A stretch of 64,000 bases of DNA from Lingula anatina (lineage: Eukaryota; Brachiopoda; Lingulata; Lingulida; Lingulidae), in assembly GCF_001039355.2 (NCBI RefSeq), contig NW_019775652.1, positions 112,757 through 176,756 on the forward strand. The letters are read 5' to 3'. This document shows, in pieces, positions 25,601 to 35,241 of this stretch. The notes beneath the pieces were generated by a model. The model was not told where the DNA came from, made no database searches, and worked only from the letters and a program-made list of their open reading frames with translations. A program made the position numbers and the translations under genes. How positions within the stretch are numbered: the first letter of the stretch is position 1; every line of letters starts with the position of its first letter.

Positions 25601-28600
25601 CCATGTGAGAATAAAGCCGCGCGAGAGAGAATATGCATGTGTATCCCCTATCAAACTGTACGTCACGCAAAGTGAAGCGTGGGATGGGTCAGACAGAACA
25701 CTCGTCCTCCTGGTGTGATCCTCACTCTAGTGTACCACGTACACCTCGCTGACTCCTCACTTTATTGTACCACATACACTTCACTGACTCCTCACTCTAA
25801 TGTACCACATACACCTCACTGACTTCTCGTTGTAGTGTAACACATACATCTTGGTATCCCCTCACACTTGTGTAACACATACACCTAGTTGACTCCATAC
25901 TCTAGTGTAACAAAAACACCTCTCTGACTCTCAAGTTAAACCTTACTCGTTGTAGTGTAACACATACACCTTGCTGTCCCATCACACTTGTGTAACACAT
26001 ACACCTAGTTGACTCCATACTCTAGTGTACCAAAAACACCTCTCTGACTCCTCAATTTAGTGTACCACATACACCTTGCTGACTCCCACTTCAGTGCACC
26101 TTAAACACCACACTGACTCCTCACTCTAGTGTTCCTCATACACTTCACTGACTCCTCACTCTAGTGTACCAAATACACCACACTGACTCCTCACTCTAGT
26201 GTACCAAATACACCACACTGACTCCTCACTCTAGTGTACCAAATACACCACACTGACTCCTCACTCTAGTGTTCCTCATACACCTCGTTGACTCCTAACA
26301 GTACTGTACTAACACCTCGCTGACTCCTCACTCTAGTGTACCACATACAACTTGTTGGCCTCTCTAGTGTACCACATACACTTTGTGGACTCCTCACTCT
26401 AGTGTACCACTCACTCTAGTGTACCACATTAAGCTCGTGGACTCCTCACTCTAGTGTACCACATTAAGCTCGTGGACTCCTCACTCTAGTGTACCACTCA
26501 CTCTAGTGTACCACATTAAGCTCGTGGACTCCTCACTCTAGTGTACCACTCACTCTAGTGTACCACATTAAGCTCGTGGACTCCTCACTCTAGTGTACCA
26601 CATTAAGCTCGTGGACTCCTCTCTAGTGTACCACATTAACCTCGCTGACCCCTTGCTCTAACATAACACACACACCTCGCTGATTCGCACTGTATTCATT
26701 ACTTAGAATGTTTTCAGGGCGGTCATGGCGGCATTAATCTATTAACACCACAAAAACCAACCAAAGCCGATCGAAGACAACGTCAATAAATAGTTATTTT
26801 ACTTCACCGCTGTGTTGCTTTTTGGGGGACATTTTATAGATAAATATGTGTTGTGACTGGCTGACAGCTATTGCTGATCATGAAGATAAAAAGCGTTCCA
26901 CCTGTAAAGTACATATACGTTTGGTAGGTTACACTTGCATTTGTACAGCTCCCCTTACTTCACCCTTGCTGTTAAAACAGACTCTGACAGACGTCTTATT
27001 TGTAAGTGTCTCAAAGATCAATCGCCAATGAAGCAAACGAATAATACACTGAAAGATGCCGGAATTATCAGTTTTCTCCAGTCTCTTCCGGCCTGAGTTT
27101 CAGAATTTTCTGGAGACTGCCTTCATGGAACTTTATAATAGCTTTACTTTACTTTATAATAGTTAGTTTTCAGCAAACTGTGTTTTTTTCTGTGAGCAGG
27201 TGGCAAAATGCTTAGGTATGCACCAGTATTGTTTCTCATAATAATTATTTAGATAAAACCACAGCTTAAGATAAAGGAAAGTAGAAATACGGATGACGTG
27301 CCCAAATGCATGTAAATGGCTTTTCTGTAGATCTACTGAAAGTAAATGTGCTTATAATGAAATTGTCGCCGAATACATGAAGAAATGTGAAAATAACTGA
27401 TTGGTTTTGTAAGTAAATAAACCATTAGGCAATAATTGTACCAGTACCTTTCACATGTTTGAAACCATAAACATAAGGAGACCATTCTGAACGTGGTCAT
27501 GTTACCTGAAAGAGGAGAGGATAGGCGACACATGGTGTTGGAAACTGCCTTTTGCGTTTTTTGTGTGGCTTGATAACAGCTTGGACATAATAACGAAAGG
27601 ACGTGAAACGTGGCATCTTCCTTTGAAGCTATGTGCGTTCGGGTAAACATTCGCCCATTGTCTCAGATAAGCTGTTTTGATAGCTCCACGGGAGCCTGAA
27701 CAGCTTATTATCAAGGTAGCGCGCGCTGTGCCTCAGTGATTTTCTTTTGTTCTATTGCATGGATAACGTAATTTCTCGCGGTCCCTCGTGGTTGCTATGA
27801 TACAGCATTGCCGCCATCTTGCAGTTGCGAGCACATAAGCTTCAATCGGCAATCCTCGGCTCATTCCGCAAGCTCCATACTAACCTCGGATGTGATAGGC
27901 GGAGAAATATGCACCAAATCCATGCATTTTGTCCGCCGGAAATGCCTTCTCACTCAATCGATCATTACGCTCATAAAGATGGCTGTCAATACCCCTGATT
28001 TTTATGATGCTTTACAGTTTGCCAAACAATGCACTAAGATTGACAATGATTTAAAGGATAAATAGATACAGGCGTTGAAAGAATTAGATTTAAATTAGCG
28101 CGAGGTTGAAAGTAGTTCCTTCCCAACAATCAACAATCAAATATGGATGCCTCCGTATCACGTCCGAGGTCATTGTCGAGTGCGGAGACATCCGAGTAGT
28201 TCCGAGTGCATATAAGCTTGCGTCAACGCGTGGAAATTTGTTTCGAGTTTTTAGTATCTTTTTCTTGTAACCTAATTAAAAGGGGTTCTGGCGTTTGTCT
28301 ATACTTGTTACCGTTTCAAAGATTGTATTGATCTATGTTGAGCTGATATATAACTGGTTTTAAAGCAATGTATCGGCCGATTCATGTGTGGTGCCATTTT
28401 CCAACGACAGCCGATATTGGGAGTAATGCAATTATCAATTAACATCCCCAAATTCGAGCAGACAATAGCCGGTAAAATGAACATATATATTTACAGGGAC
28501 ATTCAGAAATCCCAGTAGTGTTGATGTCAACTTTGATAAAAGAATATTAAAAGCACCCCGGGCGCGTTTTTGTGTGTCACAAATGCATGTGTGGTGCCAT

Positions 28601-31600
28601 TTTTCTACGAGAGACGATATTGAGAGTAAAAAAATATTAATTAGCAACCCCAAATTCAAGCAGACAATACCCGGTAAAATGAACATATATATACAGTTTC
28701 CAGTAGTGTTGATGTCAACTTTGATAAAAGTATATTAAAAGCACCCCGGGCGCGTTTTTGTGTGTCACAAGTGCATGTGTGGTGCCATATTTCAACGAGA
28801 GCCGATATTGAGAGTAATGAAATTATTAATTTACATCCCCAAATTCGGGCAGACAATAGCCGGTAAAATGAACATATACATACAGTTCACAGTAGTGTTG
28901 ATGTCAACTTTGATAGAAAGTTATTAAAAGCACCCCGGGCACGCTTTTGTGTGTCACAAATGCATGTGTTTTGCCATATTGCAACGAGAACCGATATTGA
29001 GGGTAAAAAAATATTAATTAGCAACCCCAAATTCAAGAAGACGTTAGCCGGTAAAACGAACATACATATACAGTTCACAAAAGTGTGGATGTCAACTGTG
29101 ATAAAAGGATATTAAAACGCATTACAGGTGCGTTTTTGTGTGTCACAAATGTATGTGTGATGCCATATTGCAACGAGAGCCTATATTGAAAGTAGGAAAT
29201 ATTAATTATCATCCTAAAAATCGCGAATATTTTAGCAAGTAGCAGGACTTTATACAGTAAGTATACAGCGGTGTTGATGTCATCTTTATTTAAAATACCG
29301 GTCTAAAGGAAATGTCAGCGAGCCTAAGATAGCGGAGAGAAATTGTGTCATTTTAATTCAATACACGATTGAAGGTTTCGTTATTGCCGCATCGCAGGAG
29401 AGAGAAAATTTCGACACTAGAAATATTTTCCTATCGGATCATAGCTAAAAACAAGTACGCTACACTACAATTATACAATTTTGAATGCTCTTTTTACGGC
29501 AACAAACAAGATTGCCTTTACCACATACGGCAATTTTAATTCCTCCGTGAGCAAACATATCAAATTCTCACATAGCTTCCAAATTGATAGAACAAATTGT
29601 ACTTATAATTAATCTCTATAAATTTATTGTCTCATCAACTGGAAAGATTGCCTCACGTTATCGCGAACTACCTCCCCGAATGTCACAAAAAGTCAACGAC
29701 AACTGCGATACGCTCGTTACCTGTACGGGAGGTCATGTGATCCGAACGCACATGGTTTCATGAAGAGCTCGCGCCGATTATCCTTTGATCTTGCTACGCG
29801 TTTCACGTCCTTTCGTTATTATGTCCAAGATAACAGTTTGAAACAGCGGCACATTTCAACAGTATAAATCAGCTCTAACACGATAACGAAAGACAAAAAA
29901 CACATCGTAGGAGATAAAATTTACACGCACATCCTTTACATCCGCCAGGCAGAAAGAAGTAATCACAAAATAAACCCACAAAACGCGTGGAAAGTGGTTT
30001 GAGGGTAAACGGCTCAATGTGAAACCCAAACCACTTGACTTCCTGGCCATCTTTTGTTCTTTATGTGATGGGCGTTGTGGTGGTATTTTGTCTATATAGT
30101 CCAGGAAATTGGTGAAAAATTGTGCATTTTTTACCTACAAGCATGAAATTTGGCACACTTATGGACAATAAAATTTTAAGCAAATTTGGATATATGGGCA
30201 TGTCTGAAAATTCCAAAATGGCCGTCAAATCCAATATGGCCACCAAAATACCTTTTCAAATTAAAACTTCAAGTACATAGTCTTCTAATGACTTAAAATA
30301 TCATATAAAGGTTAGAAAANTTTAAATAAGTATAAGCGTGGGGTTTCACCTTTAAAATGTGTAACGACGTAAGTGAAAAATATGAAAACAATCGCGCAGA
30401 GAGGTGCACTATGATTTTCAAAGCGAATTGATCGTCATATTATTTTGCTAGAAAGTATAGTATATCTCCAATCCCCTGGGAGTGAAATAAAGAACTGATT
30501 AGATGCTGAAGCTCTAAGTATATTAACATCGTGTGTGTGTGTGGTGGGGGGGGGGGGGGCACCAGGGTGTGTGGGTGACTAGTTTACATATCAATTCTTT
30601 CTGCGCGGTTTATCTTAAGTTGATATGCCTGCTACATGTACGGGAGTGTTGTTACACTGCTACTTGTTTTACAAATCACTATCACAACGACGTGCCAGAA
30701 TTCCAATACAAAATGGCTGAGTGAAGGCGTGATGCTGCTTCGCCAAGATATAATCCGCTGAGCACCCTTAAGTAAAAGAAGGATATTATAAAAGGTCAAT
30801 TATTTTTTCTATTTGTTACTTTAATTTAATATAGGGGCCGGAGAACCAAGGCCTACCATAGCTTCAATTTTTTTCAGTCCAGTTTCAATTTTACTGACAT
30901 TAAGCTCATATCACTGTCTGGTATTACAACGGTCGATAATCCTAATGTTTTGAACAAAGTTTAAAGATAGGAAAGGGAGGCAAAAGTAGTATATGCTCTC
31001 TTTAAGAATGGATAGAGGAGGCACTATCAGTTATATATAAGTCTGTAAAGACAAAGGGAAAAAATGAAATTAGTAAAAGAATAAAGACAGTCGCAATTAA
31101 AACTGACAAGGTGGGTACGTAGTTGATCGGGAAGGTTTACTTCTTGCCTAGTCTGTACCGTTGTGAAGTCAATCAATATTTGACCTTCTGTCAGTGCAAT
31201 CAAAGCCGCCAACTGGTGGCGTTTTATATGATATTCACCATGCCTTTTAATTTGGTGTTATCAAGAAGTGCTTTCCTAGTACTGATTGCTCTTAGCATGT
31301 GTTGTGGAAGACGTAAAACGATGATACTAAGTCTGTGTTATTTCATTCATAAATGTCCCTTGAAAATTCTGGATCAGGACATAAATACTCCAGACTGTTA
31401 AAAATTGTGTTTATAAACACGTTTCGTAAGTGCATAAAAATGCTTCCTTCTTTTGGGCCCAAGCTCTTGTTTGCTTGTTTTCACTTCAATCATCACAAAT
31501 GAAACACTAAACTTTGATAGGAAATCAGTGCTTACATCTGCTCTTTGATATAAGTATACACCATCCGACTGAAGACGTGAAATTGTATTGTAGATGCAAA

Positions 31601-34600
31601 TATAAAAGTGAAGTAATGACCAATTATTGCCATTCACGCGAAAGGGTGTCTACATTGTCAAATTTGGAAAAACAGAACCTCACGCAAAACTCAGAATGTG
31701 ACAACTTTTACCTTTATAATGTAGACAGAATTTGAAAAACGTCGAGACAAATCATTCGACGGCTTTATCTTTGCGTGTGTACAGTTTAACTCCAAATACA
31801 TCGGGACACTATTATGATTCTGATGGGGGAAAGGCGTTCGATGGCGTTCATGATTTCCCAAGAGAAGCTTTGGATCAGTTGGCCGCGTGTCTAAGTCTAA
31901 GCGATGGGGCTCATAATATGACTGGGTACAACACGTATCGATCCTCTAATCCTCCCAAATGACCACATTACGCACGCATTCAGGGACGCTCAGATCACAC
32001 GATCAAACAACCTTGGGTTGAAAGGTTAACCACGAAATTGCGAGTGTTACTGTATCCATGGTGGATTCAAGGCACATTTACATCATAACCAGATCAGGCT
32101 GCTGCTCGCGAGCTCTTAATATGAGCCAGAATGGTATCGGTTATAATGCGTTCTTTTTTAATCAGGATAGTGTTGGCCGTGTGCCTCGTACAGAGGAAGA
32201 ACAGCGGGTATATGTACATGTACCCCGGTATATCTCGTTTAGTGAGCTGTAGCAGAAGTGGTTTTTTTTATTATACATTCTATGTTAGAATTTAAGACAC
32301 ATATTGAACATTTGTGGACTTGTATATAGCGATACCAAAATAAAAGCTATGTGGAAAGTGACAAAGCCGGGCAGAGAAAGGGTTAGAATTTCGGACAAAA
32401 AGAAATCTAAATTACATACGGGATTTAACCCCATGTTCGGCATAAGTGGCATATACTCATCAATTGATAAACGTAAAGAGCATGAACGAATTAGCAACCA
32501 CATCCCGTTCGTCCGCTTATAACCTTTTACCCTCGTCACACTTATTCGGAATCAGCAGGAATGAAGAAGAATGAGCCTGAACGAAGAATTTTAAAAATTC
32601 GCACCACATTCGGGTAAAAATTTCAAATTGACCTTAATTATTGTAAGAGTACCGTTGGAATACTCAGAATGCGCTTGAATTCGCCTGGAATGATGAATGC
32701 ACTTTCGACCGTATTAGCTCTCAAAAGCAGTTCGAATGTAGTTGGAAAACTAGGAATATTTATAATGCTGTAAGAAGGCAGTAAGAATATTTAGAATATA
32801 CTTTGAACGGCGCACTAGCGTAGTTCGATTGCTGGCAACATTAATATTTCAGCTCATCCGTGGCACATTCGAAACATTCTGGCGGAATATAAAATCCCCG
32901 TCACACTAGAGGCGGAATGATTAAGAATGGCGTCTGACATACAATTCTTTGTGCATTCCAGGATATTCGAAGAGCATTCTAAAAACATTCTAAAAATTCT
33001 GAGTGCATTCCAAATATTTTCACCCATTCTTGTGCCGGCTCGAATGTTTTTTTCATGTCAAAAACTTTCGAAGTGCATTCCAAGAGGAAATTTATCGCAA
33101 TATCCCTACAGTATTCCAACTACATTCAAGCTGCATTTGAGAGGTAATATACCTGGAATGTGCAAGAATCATTCCAGGCGGGTTCTATGTGCATTCTTAG
33201 TATTCCAGAGGCATTCTTACAAAGCCGTAATATTTTATGATAATTTGAAATTCCCTCCCGAATATGGTACGAATTTTTAAATTTAGTAATTCCGACTTGA
33301 TTCCTACTGATTTCGAATAAGTTTGACGGGGGCTTTAAGTCAATTGTCAATTCGAATATTCCTCTAATGTGATCAGAATGTTTCGAATGCTGTCGGAATG
33401 CCGTGAGAATATTTAGAATGCAGTCATAGTGCAGTTAGAATACTGTTCAAATGCCATTCGATAAATTTCCACTTGGAATGCACTTCGAAAGTTTTTGACA
33501 TGACAAAAACACTCGAGATGCCACAAGAATGGGTAAAAATATTTAGAATGCACTCGGAATTTTTAGAATGCTCTTCGAATATCCAGGAGTGCACAAAGAA
33601 TTGTCTTTACGACGGCATTCTTGCTCATTCCGCCTCTAGTGTGACGGGGGTATAAACGAATCGTAATTCTTTTCAACCGCCATACCAGTAGTATCTCAGT
33701 ATTACATTTCCGAAGTAAAATATTCACATTGGGTATTTTTATATGAGGGGTATGTCTTTTTTAAGGTCAGAATTGGTAAAGAGAAGTTGCTTTTTGGGAC
33801 ATTTAGAAGTAGAAACACGAGTTTGATATTTGGTAATTTGGTATTGCGTCTTTAAAAACACACTTGATACAGTCAACGTACATGTCTTTGCCCAAAGTGT
33901 TTCAAATAAAAAGCTTTTGTTCACATGTGTAAGGGCCCGCCATGATGGCGTTCATAGGTTTGGAGATATCAGTCTTGTGCGCACTATCTACCCATGTCTT
34001 AAAAGGGCATTACAATGTCTATCTTATGTTCGGAACAGCAATTGCGTTGGTCAATAAGCTCTTAAGCAAGAATCAAAAGGCTTTAGCTAGAACTAATGCT
34101 CTATAAATAACAGCGCTTGAATAATGCGGCATTGATTGGTGCTCAGTGGGTCATTTCTGTCTTATTGGTGAAAGGGGGTTAAAGAGAACAAAATAAAAAG
34201 TACTTACAATTTAGTTTCTCAAAATAAATTGTGAATACTGCATTGTAGTCCTTGGGAAAAAAACACGCTTCTAAGTTTTTTGATTGTTTAGAGAAAAAGT
34301 TAGTACTTTATACCTTTGCGTCAATTTGATGATAAATATGACTTGAGGTTGAATATGTGTGATTCTATTATAATTGTGTTGTTGCTGTTGTATTGTTCGT
34401 TTTGTCGCGTTATCTTATATTTCGAAACCACACGCAAGGCCACTCCCATTTTGTTCACAAATGTTTTGAGTTGATGAAAATGTTATTATCTACATCAGCA
34501 ATTTAATATATAGTTGTGCGTTGTATTCAATTTAGTTTTATGATTTTTTTTTTCAGATTTTCAGTCCGGCGTATTTCAGGTGTGTGAAACCAACACGTCA

Positions 34601-35200
34601 CGCGGCCTTGACCTTGCTTTCACAGAATGCACAGAGAGAGACGTTTATCACAGGCCATGTATTAACATATTTATTTTAATATCTTTAAAACACATAAGTA
34701 TAGTTTTACTTTGTACATGATTGGCAAAATATAAGTGGTACATAAATGGTTTTATGAAATAAAATTTGATATGTTAGTTGGAGCGTACATGTAGGGCTAT
34801 CTGTGTGTGCGTTTACCTGTGTATTTCCTCAAACGTGCGTATATGTGATGTCTAAATATCACATTGAAGTCTAGATAGCAATTTTAATACAAATCTATAC
34901 CGTGCGACTGGTTACATTGTTACAATAGATGTGTATAAGAACTCCACATATCCTGGGCTTCAGAGGTTAAATCGTGATTCTTCATCTGCTTGCCATCACC
35001 GTGTATGGTCTTTTAGACTCCATGGACTCGCTGTAGAGTAGATGACACATCAGATAGTTTGTTTGACATGCCCCCTAAACGCGAGAATAATTAGATAAAG
35101 GGCACAGGCGGATGATTTATCTGCCGGGTGATAATCGATATATTAAACCGTGTAGCCATGTTATGCAGTGGCCTTCATATGAAACTTACTAAATACATGC

Positions 35201-35241
<41 letters not shown>

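Noticed and set aside
25719-26690. Regularly spaced repeats resembling a CRISPR array
   Set aside because: Units are contiguous without unique spacers, degenerate, and in a eukaryotic intron. It is a minisatellite.
28435-29078. Three minus-strand open frames with very similar peptides
   Set aside because: They are the same frame of the 188-bp tandem units in the transposon core. The similarity comes from the satellite, not from a gene family.
31732-31962. 76-codon plus-strand frame in the tetraspan first intron
   Set aside because: Composition is mildly protein-like and a GTACAG acceptor lies inside it, but phase and donor do not fit the tetraspan gene and no family is recognised.
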